Source: Stenotrophomonas sp. 610A2
Lineage (GTDB): Bacteria > Pseudomonadota > Gammaproteobacteria > Xanthomonadales > Xanthomonadaceae
DNA: 64,000 bases
Assembly: GCF_030549615.1 (NCBI RefSeq)
Contig: NZ_CP130832.1
Span: 372,001 to 436,000, forward strand
Reading direction: 5' to 3'
Positions 16,636 through 25,232 of this stretch are shown one piece after another. The first letter of the stretch is position 1; each line of letters begins with the position of its first letter. Both the position numbers and the translations under genes were made by a program. The notes under the pieces were generated by a model that was not told the origin of the DNA, did no database searches, and saw only the letters and a list, made by a program, of their open reading frames with translations.

Positions 16636-17705
16636 CCGGACAAAAGAAAAAGCATCGCAAGAACAAGAGCCAACGCAGACACCGTAGCAGTGTGAGCCTG
16701 CGTAACAGCAACGTCATGCGAACCAATCGCAGGCCGATATTTGGCTATGCGGGCTTGTTCCAAGGAATTGTTTATAAAAAAGATGAAGCCGGTAACCCAA
16801 TCGAAGGTTCAGGCCGCATAGTTGCCCCATTCAACAACAATTTGATCGTTAACAACGGACTCAATTTGTTGCGGGTTGGCAACTATGTTGCGTATTGCCG
16901 AATTGGCACCGGCACTGCTGAACCGGCAAACGGTAACAATCAGCTTGTCAATCAAGTTGGCGCTAGCAATGCGGCAGGCGCAAACAATAACGTTTCGGGC
17001 TACAACCTGACGGACAAATACCTTTGGAAGCGGTTTTCACGGCGTTTCTCAGCCGGGACCATTAGCGGCCAAAATTTGAATGAAGTTGCGATGGCCCCGG
17101 CCGCAACTGGCGGCATTTTTTGTCGTGCTCTCTTGAAGGACGCAATGGGGGTTCCGATCACCATCGTTCTTTTGGACGATGAAGTGCTCGACATTGTTTA
17201 CGAATTGCGCATGTATCTTCCGCCAGTTGATACAGTAGTTAACGCTGTTATTGATGGTGTTGATAGCGTCGTCACCATGCGCCGTACTGACAACACCGCC
17301 AATCTGAACTTTTGGGCTACGATTTTGGAAGGCCCGCTTGAACCGAACCTTAGCTATCAGCCGAACACAAGATACGGCCTTATGTTGACGGCTCTTCCTG
17401 CTGCGTCAACTGCGTTCTACGGCGGAATGGGAGGCCTTGCTGGTCCAACTATTACCGTTGCCCCCTACGTTGCCGATTCTTGCCAAACGCTCGTTGCTTT
17501 GAATTTTGGCCTCACCGTTGGAAACGTGTCGCCCGCCGCAGCTTTTTATATGGCCGGGTCTGACGCGATTGATGGGCGCTGGACTTCGCCCTACGGCTTT
17601 TGGGCTTACGGGTTCGCCCCGGCGCTCAACAAGACAGCAACCCGAGTTGCCCAAGTGAACGTAGGTGTTTCTTGGGGCCGCTATGTTCCCGAGCCGACGC
17701 CATGA
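16632..17705 (+). CDS. unrecognised tail-tip ORF, possible receptor-binding insert
   Basis: 357 residues; ATGA overlaps at both ends. The very basic N-terminus (KKKHRKNKSQRRHR) is followed by a beta-rich, Asn/Thr/Gly-rich body with few charged residues, the texture of phage fibre or receptor-binding domains. DNA here (about 16250-17700) is visibly more A/T-rich than the neighbours. It interrupts the tip protein between its head and its Phage-tail_3-like part. No family recognised. Confidence 0.65.
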   Translation: MTGQKKKHRKNKSQRRHRSSVSLRNSNVMRTNRRPIFGYAGLFQGIVYKKDEAGNPIEGSGRIVAPFNNNLIVNNGLNLLRVGNYVAYCRIGTGTAEPANGNNQLVNQVGASNAAGANNNVSGYNLTDKYLWKRFSRRFSAGTISGQNLNEVAMAPAATGGIFCRALLKDAMGVPITIVLLDDEVLDIVYELRMYLPPVDTVVNAVIDGVDSVVTMRRTDNTANLNFWATILEGPLEPNLSYQPNTRYGLMLTALPAASTAFYGGMGGLAGPTITVAPYVADSCQTLVALNFGLTVGNVSPAAAFYMAGSDAIDGRWTSPYGFWAYGFAPALNKTATRVAQVNVGVSWGRYVPEPTP

Positions 17706-19945
17706 TTCCGAATAACGAGCTTTCTTCAAGTGCTGTCGTTGGTGGCTTTAGTTTCCCGGTCAAACAACCGGGAGACTTTCTTGTTGATTGGGAGTTGGCT
17801 GGCATCTACTTGAACGATCCCTCCCAGGGGCTGCATGTAAAGCTCTGGCGGCTGGACGCTGTACCCAACAACGACAGCGGGCTGATTGATCTAGTCCTGT
17901 CTGCACCCGGCGGCGTTTCCGAGAGTGAAGGCTCACGGACTATCTTCAGTGCGATTAACGTTACCGAAGTGGCGCTGGCTTTTGACCAAAACATGAATCC
18001 GTTCGTTGCATACCACCAGGGTGAAGACGCAAGGCTGTATTGGTACGACCCGACCATACCAGGTATGACTCACACAACTATGCCTGCTGGCGTGAGATCT
18101 ATGCGGTGCACGTTGGATGACAAGCGCGATGTCGGCTCCGATGGGAGCGACATTGTTCTGTCGTATGTTCGTGCTGGCAATTTGTACGCACGTTACCAGC
18201 GCGAGCGGTACACAGTTGAGCACGTCATGCGCGCCGGCGTTGGTGCTAATGCGGTGCTGGTAAGTTTGGCAATGAATGTCGGTTCGCGTTTGCAATGGCG
18301 TCTTCGGCGCTATGAGCTTGTGGATGACCCGGGTGCGTTGGTTTCGTCAGCCCCGTTTCTCGGTGACGTTGTTTTTGACTTGTATAACCGATCAGGTTTG
18401 GCCGAGGATCAAATCGACGTGAGCCGCTTGTTCGGGGCAACGGTCGAGGGATTCAAAGTTGCAACCGAAGGAGGCGCGGACGTAATGGTCCAGTCTCTGC
18501 AATCGGCGTTTTTCTTCGATCCAAGTGAATCGGACAAGATGCTTAGAGCGGTGGTGCGTGGTGGATCGCCAAAGATGGACATCGGCAGTGATGCGCTTGT
18601 GGCGCGCGATGATGATGCGCTGACCATTGACCGTGCTCAGGAAGCGGAACTCTTGCGCAAGGTCAACGTCACGATGATCGATAGCTCTATCGACTACACG
18701 ACCAACAAGCAAACGGCAGAGAGGCGCAGCAACAAGATTAAGGCGAAGGCGGAATCATCGATTGAGATCCCGCTTACTGCGTCTCCTGATTTCCATGCCA
18801 CTGTTGCTATGCGCCGGCTGAATATCGCCTGGGGCGAGATGGAGACTTACGAGTTCGAACTTCCTATCGCGTACAGCGCGCTGGTTCCAACCGATGTGAT
18901 TGTTCTTACGGACAAGAACGGGAAGGCGCATCGTATGCGAATTATGGAGATCGAGGAGGACGGCGGAACCCTTATCGTCAAGGCATCCAAGGATGCTCCT
19001 TGGGTCTACGACGCGAATGCGGTGGGGGTCAAAGCCGATCCGCCTGCGCCCACAACTCCGGGTCTGGTTGGCGACACCGTTGTGGCCGTTCTGGATATTC
19101 CAGTGCTTCGCGACCAGGACGACGAACTTGGGTACTACGTAGGCGCGCGCGGCACCGGACGGGGCTGGCGCGGTGCGGAAATCCAGATGAGCACGGATGG
19201 CGGTGTGAGTGTTGGGCAGTCTCTCCAGATGGACGTTCCCGCAGTAATAGGCGTGACGGCTACTGACCTGCTGCAGGAGGTGGGGGCAGAGTATCTGTCG
19301 CAGCAGCGAATTGTTGTGGCGGTGCCTGAGCCGCTGGAATCCATCGATTACGAGCAGCTACTTCGATATGGGAACAAGGCGGCAGTTCGCCGCGCTGATG
19401 GGAGCTGGGAGGTTCTGCAGTTCCAGACCGCTACCCAACTCAGTGAAACGATGTTCGAACTGTCCGGCCTGGTTCGCGGAAGGTATGCCACCGAACCGCT
19501 CGCCGTCGCTGCAGGCGCAATGTTTGTCCTGATCGATGATTCGCTGGTCTTTGCCCAGGTTCAGCAATGGATGACGGGAACGACGATCTCATATCGTGGT
19601 GTCAGCTACGGACAGGACAGTGACGAGGCCGATTGGTCCTCCTTCGCCGTCGATGAGCCGCAGAGCCAACAGGAGTGGCCTGTTCACTACGTTAGGGCTG
19701 TCAGGAACAGTTCGAATGCCGTAACGGTCAGCTGGGTTGGCCGTGGTCGGCTCGGCGTCGAAACCGCGCCGCGCCAAGGCAAGTATTTCGCCGGCTACCG
19801 GGTGAGCTACAGCGACGGCTTCACTGCCGACGTGACCAACGAAACTCACACCCGGGCCAGTACGCCCAGCGGCGTGACGGTCACCGTGGCTGCTATCAAC
19901 ACAATCACCGGTCCAGGACCGGCAAGCGAGGTTATCCCAACATGA
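17702..19945 (+). CDS. C-terminal part of tail-tip protein, Phage-tail_3-like
   Basis: 747 residues. The first about 260 residues are a beta-propeller-like region unlike tip proteins (FVAYHQGEDARLYWYDP, YVRAGNLYARYQRERYTVEH). From about residue 260 it resumes the tip-protein core (DVMVQSLQSAFFFDPSESDK, then a long beta region). A fibronectin-like domain closes it (AVTVSWVGRGRLGVE, then TPSGVTVTVAAINT). It probably completes the host-contact complex with the two upstream products. Confidence 0.75.
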   Translation: MIPNNELSSSAVVGGFSFPVKQPGDFLVDWELAGIYLNDPSQGLHVKLWRLDAVPNNDSGLIDLVLSAPGGVSESEGSRTIFSAINVTEVALAFDQNMNPFVAYHQGEDARLYWYDPTIPGMTHTTMPAGVRSMRCTLDDKRDVGSDGSDIVLSYVRAGNLYARYQRERYTVEHVMRAGVGANAVLVSLAMNVGSRLQWRLRRYELVDDPGALVSSAPFLGDVVFDLYNRSGLAEDQIDVSRLFGATVEGFKVATEGGADVMVQSLQSAFFFDPSESDKMLRAVVRGGSPKMDIGSDALVARDDDALTIDRAQEAELLRKVNVTMIDSSIDYTTNKQTAERRSNKIKAKAESSIEIPLTASPDFHATVAMRRLNIAWGEMETYEFELPIAYSALVPTDVIVLTDKNGKAHRMRIMEIEEDGGTLIVKASKDAPWVYDANAVGVKADPPAPTTPGLVGDTVVAVLDIPVLRDQDDELGYYVGARGTGRGWRGAEIQMSTDGGVSVGQSLQMDVPAVIGVTATDLLQEVGAEYLSQQRIVVAVPEPLESIDYEQLLRYGNKAAVRRADGSWEVLQFQTATQLSETMFELSGLVRGRYATEPLAVAAGAMFVLIDDSLVFAQVQQWMTGTTISYRGVSYGQDSDEADWSSFAVDEPQSQQEWPVHYVRAVRNSSNAVTVSWVGRGRLGVETAPRQGKYFAGYRVSYSDGFTADVTNETHTRASTPSGVTVTVAAINTITGPGPASEVIPT

Positions 19946-20292
19946 GTACCCCGAACCTTGGCTTGGAGTTGGTGCCGGCCAACTCCCTCCAGCCGTCCGT
20001 CCCACTCAATGATGCGCTGCAGGTGATTGATGCGTTGCTGCAGCTGGCGGTGGAAGACAAGGACCTGACCGCGCCTCCAGCCACGGTGGAATCCGATTCC
20101 GGCAAGCGGTGGATCGTTGGTCCGACACCAACGGGTGCGTGGGCCGGGAAGGCGGGGCAGGTTGCCCTGTGTACCGGCTCTACGCTTTGGCGGTTCCTCG
20201 CACCGCGCCCCGGCTGGGAGGCTGTTGTCCTAGACGAAGGGGCCTCCGGAACCCGCTACCGGTTCATGGCCGGGGCCTGGGCGCCAGTGTGA
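19942..20292 (+). CDS. DUF2793-like phage protein
   Basis: 116 residues. NSLQPSVPLNDALQVIDALL at the start and GKAGQVALCTGSTLWRFLAPRPGWEAVV in the middle (split here only as description) match the DUF2793 family of tail-associated proteins. ATGA overlap with the tip protein. Probably a fibre accessory or tail-tip cap; no catalytic features. Confidence 0.75.
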   Translation: MSTPNLGLELVPANSLQPSVPLNDALQVIDALLQLAVEDKDLTAPPATVESDSGKRWIVGPTPTGAWAGKAGQVALCTGSTLWRFLAPRPGWEAVVLDEGASGTRYRFMAGAWAPV

Positions 20293-20295
20293 TAG

Positions 20296-20324
20296 TTGAG
20301 GGCGGGCGTAGCCTGTCCTACCAT
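20296..20324 (+). promoter_or_regulatory. sigma-70-like promoter for a cargo gene
   Basis: TTGAGG and TACCAT separated by 17 bp, 27 bp upstream of the start codon at 20351. A separate promoter right after the tail operon suggests the next gene is expressed in the lysogen. Confidence 0.5.
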
Positions 20325-20350
20325 CCCGCCATCACCATGGAGGGATCGGT

Positions 20351-20680
20351 ATGAAGGCAGTCTTCCTTGCGCTCGCCGTCGTTGTCGGCGTTGCGGGTGC
20401 TATTGGAGCTGGGAAAGCGTCGGCAGCCTCCGAACGTGGCGACGTGCGCGTTCTGTATGAGTACCCTCGTGAAGCTAAGTACGAGAATCTTGGCGTCGTT
20501 GAAGTTGAGCACTACCGCGCTGGTTTTCGTGAGCCAAAGCTTGAAGACGCTTTGCCGAAGCTAAAAGAACGAGCGGTCGAGCTCGGCGGCAATGCTGTTA
20601 TTGTTCGCAGTCAGAAGGTGGACAACCTCACGAGCCGGAAGATCTCATTGACAGCTGAAGTGCTACGAGTTGCGCCCTGA
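20351..20680 (+). CDS. secreted prophage cargo protein, RcsF/DUF4156-like
   Basis: 109 residues. The signal peptide MKAVFLALAVVVGVAGAIGA runs to about residue 25 (KASAA). The mature part has YENLGVVEV, ALPKLKERAVELGGNAVIV and a beta end, a pattern shared with small envelope proteins of the DUF4156/RcsF type. Good ribosome site (GGAGGG). It has its own promoter and lies in the cargo zone, so it may change the envelope of the lysogen. The assignment to a family is tentative. Confidence 0.6.
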   Translation: MKAVFLALAVVVGVAGAIGAGKASAASERGDVRVLYEYPREAKYENLGVVEVEHYRAGFREPKLEDALPKLKERAVELGGNAVIVRSQKVDNLTSRKISLTAEVLRVAP

Positions 20681-20698
20681 ACTGCCCGAGCGGCCGCG

Positions 20699-20920
20699 CT
20701 AAACCATTCCTTGCAAGCTACCCTCTGGCGCCACTCCCAGTTTCACCAGCCACGTAGCGACCATCTCAATGATGGCTGTCTCGTCTTCCGGGTATTGGTC
20801 GATCAGGCGCTCTTCGACCTCATCGCAGGTTTCCCAAAAGGTCTCTGATTCGCCGTGCTGCAGCAGTGCGTGGCGGATCTCGTTGAAGGCGAGCTCGTAG
20901 TCAGCGGTCTGTTGGTTCAT
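20699..20920 (-). CDS. small acidic hypothetical protein
   Basis: 73 residues, rich in Glu, mostly helical (ELAFNEIRHALLQHGESE, ERLIDQYPEDE). Opposite strand to the late genes. It overlaps the neighbouring small gene by 20 bp, so the two are probably one transcript. No family is recognised; acidic small phage proteins often inhibit host factors, but nothing here shows that. Confidence 0.5.
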   Translation of the reverse strand: MNQQTADYELAFNEIRHALLQHGESETFWETCDEVEERLIDQYPEDETAIIEMVATWLVKLGVAPEGSLQGMV

Positions 20921-21143
20921 CTGGGTTGCTCGCTCGGATGCAGGCCAGGGCCTCGATTACGTCTCGGACCTGATCGTGGAAATGGTCTAAGTCCTCGACT
21001 GCCACCCGCGCCTCGATGACCTCGACTTCGCCGGCGACGATCTCGGCAAGATCTCCGGCATGGGCGGTTTCGGCCTCTGGCTTCAGGCGGGCGGCCATGT
21101 CTAGGACCCAATGGTCCAGCTCGTCGCGGGTCATCTTGTCCAT
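20901..21143 (-). CDS. small acidic hypothetical protein, first gene of a pair
   Basis: 80 residues, strongly acidic and helical (DKMTRDELDHWVLDMAARL, LDHFHDQVRDVIEALACI). Upstream partner of the gene at 20699-20920. Another reading frame across it is also open because of high GC, but the acidic frame has the better ribosome site and coupling. Confidence 0.5.
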   Translation of the reverse strand: MDKMTRDELDHWVLDMAARLKPEAETAHAGDLAEIVAGEVEVIEARVAVEDLDHFHDQVRDVIEALACIRASNPDEPTDR

Positions 21144-21196
21144 GCACGAATCCTATGCCTCGGGGGCGTTATGCTCGGGTCAACTGGAGGTGACGC

Positions 21197-22132
21197 GTGT
21201 GCTATTCAGCTCAGATCGAAGCCGACTACAAGAAATTCGTTCGTGAGTTCGGCGCTGTGGTGGACTTGGAGGTGTTCACTCAGCTTTGGCTGCACGACAA
21301 CAACAAGACCCGCCGGCCGAAGACGCCCAGGGCGTTGGATCTGTCGTTCCTCCGTCCGGGAGACTCAAGCGTTGCTGCCATTGCCGCCGAGATTCGGGAA
21401 TGGGACAACGAGGAGATCGCACAGCTCGAGACAGAGCTGGCCAAGCAGACCGAGCGCCTGGCCACGGCCGAGCAGAAGCTGGTCACCAAGCCCACCAAGA
21501 CCGCGGCGAATGAGCAGCGGATCGCCGGCAACAAGATCGAGCAGATCAAGCGCAGGATCGCCGACCTGAAGCGTGCGAACCTCGAGGCTAGGGATTCCCG
21601 CATGTTCCCCGGCTACTACTGCCCGGTGCTGGTCAGCGAGGGCGGCAAACTGGTCGTGAAACCGATGCGCTATCAGTGCCGACCGGCGGGTAAGCCGGCG
21701 ACCTACGACGAGAAGTACCCCGGCACCTACAACGCCCGTCGCGACAACCTGGAGGGCTTCTGGAAGGGCGAGTTCGGGCACACCCACGGGCTGCTATTGG
21801 TCGACACCTTCTACGAGAACGTGGAGGGCGAGGACGGGCAGAATCGGGTGATCCAGTTCACCCCGCGCAACGGGGAGCTGATGCTTGTGGCCTGTCTGTG
21901 GTCACATTGGACCGACCCGAAGGGTAAGGAGCCGGACTTGCTCAGCTTTGCGGCCATCACCGACGAGCCTGAGCCGGAGGTCGCGGCCGCCGGCCACGAC
22001 CGGACCATCATCAACATCAAGCCCGAGCACATCGAAGCCTGGCTCAACCCAGACCCGGCGGACCTGCAGGCGCTCTACGCGATCTTCGATGACAAGCGGC
22101 ATCCGTTCTACGAGCACAAGATTGCCGCTTAG
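21197..22132 (+). CDS. SRAP-domain (YedK/HMCES-like) protein with helical insertion
   Basis: 311 residues from GTG 21197 (GGAGG upstream), giving Met-Cys at the N-terminus; Cys2 is the residue that bonds to abasic DNA in this family. Other SRAP landmarks: YNARRDN (Asn/Arg site) and GHDRTIINI (active His). Residues about 55-135 form a charged coiled coil (LETELAKQTERLATAEQKL) that ordinary YedK lacks. SRAP proteins cap abasic sites in single-stranded DNA. A phage copy could protect phage DNA during SOS-linked induction. Confidence 0.85.
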   Translation: MCYSAQIEADYKKFVREFGAVVDLEVFTQLWLHDNNKTRRPKTPRALDLSFLRPGDSSVAAIAAEIREWDNEEIAQLETELAKQTERLATAEQKLVTKPTKTAANEQRIAGNKIEQIKRRIADLKRANLEARDSRMFPGYYCPVLVSEGGKLVVKPMRYQCRPAGKPATYDEKYPGTYNARRDNLEGFWKGEFGHTHGLLLVDTFYENVEGEDGQNRVIQFTPRNGELMLVACLWSHWTDPKGKEPDLLSFAAITDEPEPEVAAAGHDRTIINIKPEHIEAWLNPDPADLQALYAIFDDKRHPFYEHKIAA

Positions 22133-22153
22133 GCTTGGATCATTGCTATTCCG

Positions 22154-22573
22154 TCAGTCCTCAGAAGGAGACTGGCTTGGGGCGCATTTACCTTTCTTTT
22201 GCTGAGCCATTGCAGCTGTCTTCGCCAACGCTTCATATCGCCGCCTGATTTCTTCAAGCTTGTCGTCGTCCATTTCTTCGAGATTGAGCAGCTCGTTGTT
22301 CGCGTCGGTTGTAGCCCTGATCAGCTCGTCGAGCTTTATCTGCAGCGCTGCCGAATCGACGTTCTGGGTGTGCTGAATGAGGAACACCATCAAGAACGTG
22401 ATGATTGTGGTCCCGGTGTTGATGACCAGCTGCCATGTATCGTTGAAGCCGAAGATGGGACCGGTTACCACCCATATGAGAATCACGGCCAACGCCGCCA
22501 CGAATGCGCCGAGGGAGCCGGCGGCGCGAGCGGCTTTGCTCGCAACGGAGTTGAAGAGGTCTTTTACGTGCAT
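22154..22573 (-). CDS. low-affinity iron permease-family membrane protein
   Basis: 139 residues from ATG 22573. Two membrane spans (LGAFVAALAVILIWVVTG and VINTGTTIITFLMVFLIQ) are followed by HTQNVDSAALQIKLDELI, the signature of the bacterial low-affinity iron permease family, and a charged C-terminal helix. An upstream extension to 22633 is possible but adds no recognised sequence. Actual iron transport by this family in bacteria is uncertain. It is cargo, transcribed against the late genes. Confidence 0.8.
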   Translation of the reverse strand: MHVKDLFNSVASKAARAAGSLGAFVAALAVILIWVVTGPIFGFNDTWQLVINTGTTIITFLMVFLIQHTQNVDSAALQIKLDELIRATTDANNELLNLEEMDDDKLEEIRRRYEALAKTAAMAQQKKGKCAPSQSPSED

Positions 22574-22777
22574 TGCCTGCCTCACGGAGAGCGCGTCAAA
22601 GGCAAAGATGATCCAAATAGGTGAATCGGCCACGTGAAGATCTGTAGCGTCACCTTGACATGCGCACGTGCACAGTCAGTGATGTCTCCGAAAGCTTGAC
22701 GTGTCGGCACGCGCAGGCAACGCAGCTCCCGTCAGTCTGCGCCTACGGCAACTGGCCGTAATCGACTGGAGACGGTC

Positions 22778-22927
22778 ATGAACAATCAGCGCGATCAAAG
22801 TCAGAACGATCAACGCAACTTCGGCGAGAAGAACAACCCTGGCCAGAATCAGAAGCAGCCCGGTCAGCAGGATCAGGGGCAGCAGCAGAAAAAAGCGCCA
22901 GGTCAAGGCAACGACGAGGAAGAGTGA
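22778..22927 (+). CDS. 49-residue Gln/Asn-rich hydrophilic protein
   Basis: ATG at 22778 with GGAGAC upstream; the product consists mainly of Q, N, D, G, K and E (MNNQRDQSQNDQRNFGEKN at the start, ends GNDEEE). A strong terminator begins 15 bp after the stop. No hydrophobic core, so probably disordered. The compact unit of ribosome site, ORF and terminator marks it as a real gene despite its size. Confidence 0.65.
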   Translation: MNNQRDQSQNDQRNFGEKNNPGQNQKQPGQQDQGQQQKKAPGQGNDEEE

Positions 22928-22941
22928 GTATTCACTCAAGC

Positions 22942-22977
22942 AAAGAGCCCGGCCACCGGCCGGGCTCTTTGTCTTTT
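22942..22977 (+). terminator. strong rho-independent terminator after the Gln-rich gene
   Basis: AAAGAGCCCGGCC-ACC-GGCCGGGCTCTTT stem followed by GTCTTTT. The symmetrical A/T flanks mean it may also end the convergent gene at 22976-23227. Confidence 0.85.
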
Positions 22978-23227
22978 AGCCGAACAGGAGACTCCACTGG
23001 ATCTCGGACTCCCGATACTTGAATTTGAAACCGTCGAAATCGATTTGATTGGCGATCTTCCCTTCGTCATCAATCAGGGTGCGCACTTCGATTTCTCCAC
23101 TACTCCGATGCGTGATTCGTCTGCCGTCGCTCAGGCCGGGCTTGACTGGCATCGTTCGAGTAGACAACAGCTTTACAGGGCGACGTTCTTGGCCGGGGCC
23201 TTCCAAATACATCGCTACCGATCCCAT
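22976..23227 (-). CDS. hypothetical protein in prophage cargo zone
   Basis: 83 residues starting MGSVAMYLEG, chosen because GGAGG lies 6 bases before this ATG; earlier starts at 23239 and beyond lack it. Beta-rich: ISSG-like turns, EIEVRTLIDDEGKI, then FDGFKFKYRESEIQWS. Resembles short phage proteins of unknown role. Ends inside the shared terminator. Confidence 0.55.
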   Translation of the reverse strand: MGSVAMYLEGPGQERRPVKLLSTRTMPVKPGLSDGRRITHRSSGEIEVRTLIDDEGKIANQIDFDGFKFKYRESEIQWSLLFG

Positions 23228-23336
23228 GGCTGCCTCCATATTGGTTAGGTTGGTGGGCTCCCGCGTTGGGGCGCGGGACCGCGATTCTTTTCCGACCACC
23301 ATGAAATCCGCGTAAAGGCCGGAGCGCGTCGCGCTC

Positions 23337-23552
23337 TTACACGAAGATCGCCTGGGCAGTGACCCCCAAGCGTTCGCCAATTCGAGCCATCTCGTTCGCA
23401 ACCTTGACGCATGAATCACCAGTGCGTTTCTGAGCTGCGATTTGCAACTCTTGGTATACCTGCCAGAAGCCCGGGCCATTCCCATGGGCCTTGTAGGCGG
23501 CGTGGAGCTTCATCCACTCTTCGTTCGACAGGTACTGAGCGCTGTATCCCAT
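23337..23552 (-). CDS. hypothetical prophage protein
   Basis: 71 residues from ATG 23552 (GGGAGA upstream); an earlier start adds 13 residues. Helical, with LSNEEWMKLHAAYKAHGNG and NEMARIGERLGV. No family recognised. In the same orientation as the integrase and the neighbouring small genes, so possibly expressed in the lysogen. Confidence 0.5.
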   Translation of the reverse strand: MGYSAQYLSNEEWMKLHAAYKAHGNGPGFWQVYQELQIAAQKRTGDSCVKVANEMARIGERLGVTAQAIFV

Positions 23553-23690
23553 TTCAATCTCCCTTGCGTCCTGCCCCTGTTCACCAAACATAGGTTGGCG
23601 ATCCTTGCTGGATTGTTAATTGCGAACAAGCTGGGTGGGGAATGTGATGGACTTCGCAAGCGTCCCCACAACGGAGCTAGTTGGCCGTCT

Positions 23691-24035
23691 CTACCGTTTA
23701 CGCCGACGGGGCTTTCTCGGTGGGACGTACACGCCTTGGTCGTTGCGTGGCTCTTGGGTGCAAATGGTCTGGTAGGTGGAGACAGCCAAGCCGTCGTAGA
23801 GATTCAGTATCTCGCGCTCCCACCGACGCGCCCAGGCTTCAATGAACCGTTCGGCCTGCGCCGAATCCTCGTGGAAGGAATGCGTCATATGCCGGGTATG
23901 CAGCTTTCGGGTGCAGCGCACGTGGCCATTCGGCAACGGGAATAGAGTGGCAATCGCTCGATCGCGCAGGATTAATGCTTGACCTTCAAAGTGGTCTTGC
24001 CAGGCGAAGGGGGATGGTAGGGAGGTGGTTGCCAT
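23691..24035 (-). CDS. hypothetical prophage protein with basic C-terminus
   Basis: 114 residues starting MATTSLPSPFAW, with CTCCC-complement (GGGAGG-like) sequence upstream. Middle region QAERFIEAWARRWEREIL is helical; the end PPRKPRRRKR is strongly basic and may bind nucleic acid. Directly downstream of the integrase gene in the same direction, 25 bp apart. It may be an excision or accessory factor, but no xis-like helix-turn-helix is evident. Confidence 0.5.
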   Translation of the reverse strand: MATTSLPSPFAWQDHFEGQALILRDRAIATLFPLPNGHVRCTRKLHTRHMTHSFHEDSAQAERFIEAWARRWEREILNLYDGLAVSTYQTICTQEPRNDQGVYVPPRKPRRRKR

Positions 24036-24060
24036 GGCCGGATCATCTGGCCAGATAGGC

Positions 24061-25155
24061 TCACGAGCTGAGATCGACCTTGGCTTGGACCTTGTGCTGC
24101 AGGTTCTCGGGGCGCAGGTTCGTGTAACGCTTGAGCGTGGCCCAGCTCTCGTGGAGGGTGAAAAGCGCCACTTCATGGATGCCGTAGCCTGCCTCAAAAA
24201 GCCGACTGGTCGCTTCGTGGCGTAGGTCGTGGAACCGTAGATCAGCGATCTCTAGCACGTGGCAGGCGCGCGTAAAGGCTGCGCCCACTGATCTTGGCTC
24301 AAATGGAAAGATGAGCGGATTGAGTTCTCCGTCGGGCAGCACTTGCCTTGGCTGCCGTTCAATGATTTCCAGTGCCTCTTTAGTCAACTTGAATACTTTG
24401 TGGTTCCCGAGCTTGTGGGTTGGGTGTTTCACATCGCGCAGGTGGCAAATTGCCTTCCCGGAATCCAGGTCATCCCAGCGGAGGCGGGTTATCTCTTCTT
24501 GGCGCCGTGCGCTGTGGATCGCAAACCACATGATGTCGCGCATGGGTATCTCGGCGCGGACGTCACGGGAGGCGAAGTTGGCATCGAGGATCTGCAGCTC
24601 GTGAGTGGTCGGGCGGCGATCCCGCTGCTTCGGTTTTCCAATCAATCGCTGTTGGCGGAGATATTCTGCTGCGTCATCCAGCTCCTGCATCGGCACTGGA
24701 ACGCGTAGGGCGACCCTCGCTGCTCGGAATACCTGACGCAGCCAAATGAGGTCATTGGCGGCCGTGGCGGGGCCGGCCCCTTCCTTCCTACGCCCTTGCG
24801 TGTACGCGATGAAGTCGGCATGGGTGAGCCGATCAACTCGCATGTCTGCTATTGCCCCTTCACCGATCCGAGTAAGGTCCGCAGTCTTGGAGCGGCCCCA
24901 CGGGTTGTCGGCGGCCATCTGTCCCGAGTACCAGGTGATCATCTGGGCAACCGTCATGCGGGTGCCAACGGTCTCGCCGCGGGCGCGCTGGCCGGCCAGC
25001 TCGGCTTCACGCCTGGTCAGCCATTCTTTAGCAAGAGCCTTGGTCGGGAAGGTCTCAGATTCCCGGTGCACGATCTTTCCCTCGGACTTGAGCCGAATGG
25101 TCGCCGTGTAAGATGTGGCGCCGCTGGCCCGCCGCCTGGCCAAGATTGAGCCCAT
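24061..25155 (-). CDS. prophage tyrosine integrase, dusA-targeting position
   Basis: 364 residues from ATG 25155. The AP2-like N-terminal domain is followed by a SAM-like domain and a catalytic domain with HSARRQEEITRLRW (Arg I), the HDLRHEATSRLF box and the final WATLKRYTNL carrying the nucleophile Tyr. The gene points away from dusA, whose start is 78 bp from it. dusA is a known target of a dedicated group of prophage integrases, so this enzyme is very likely the one that inserted the prophage. The matching left junction is outside the window. Confidence 0.9.
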   Translation of the reverse strand: MGSILARRRASGATSYTATIRLKSEGKIVHRESETFPTKALAKEWLTRREAELAGQRARGETVGTRMTVAQMITWYSGQMAADNPWGRSKTADLTRIGEGAIADMRVDRLTHADFIAYTQGRRKEGAGPATAANDLIWLRQVFRAARVALRVPVPMQELDDAAEYLRQQRLIGKPKQRDRRPTTHELQILDANFASRDVRAEIPMRDIMWFAIHSARRQEEITRLRWDDLDSGKAICHLRDVKHPTHKLGNHKVFKLTKEALEIIERQPRQVLPDGELNPLIFPFEPRSVGAAFTRACHVLEIADLRFHDLRHEATSRLFEAGYGIHEVALFTLHESWATLKRYTNLRPENLQHKVQAKVDLSS

Positions 25156-25156
25156 G

Positions 25157-25195
25157 GTGCTACATGTCCATTTCTGTAGCACTCAATGTAGCACT
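25157..25195. other. repeated arm-type sites between integrase and dusA
   Basis: TGTAGCACT occurs at 25175 and 25187 (12 bp apart), and its complement GTGCTACA at 25157. Such short repeats next to an integrase gene and its attachment site are candidates for arm-binding sites of the integrase. The closest copy overlaps the integrase start region, so they may also repress its promoter. Confidence 0.45.
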
Positions 25196-25232
25196 GCCTT
25201 AGCGGCAATGCCCGGAAACCCCCGGAAATACG

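Noticed and set aside
22676..22939. Hydrophobic minus-strand ORF with Leu-rich spans
   Set aside because: Complement of the Gln-rich plus-strand gene (CAG codons read as CTG) and of its terminator region; no ribosome site.
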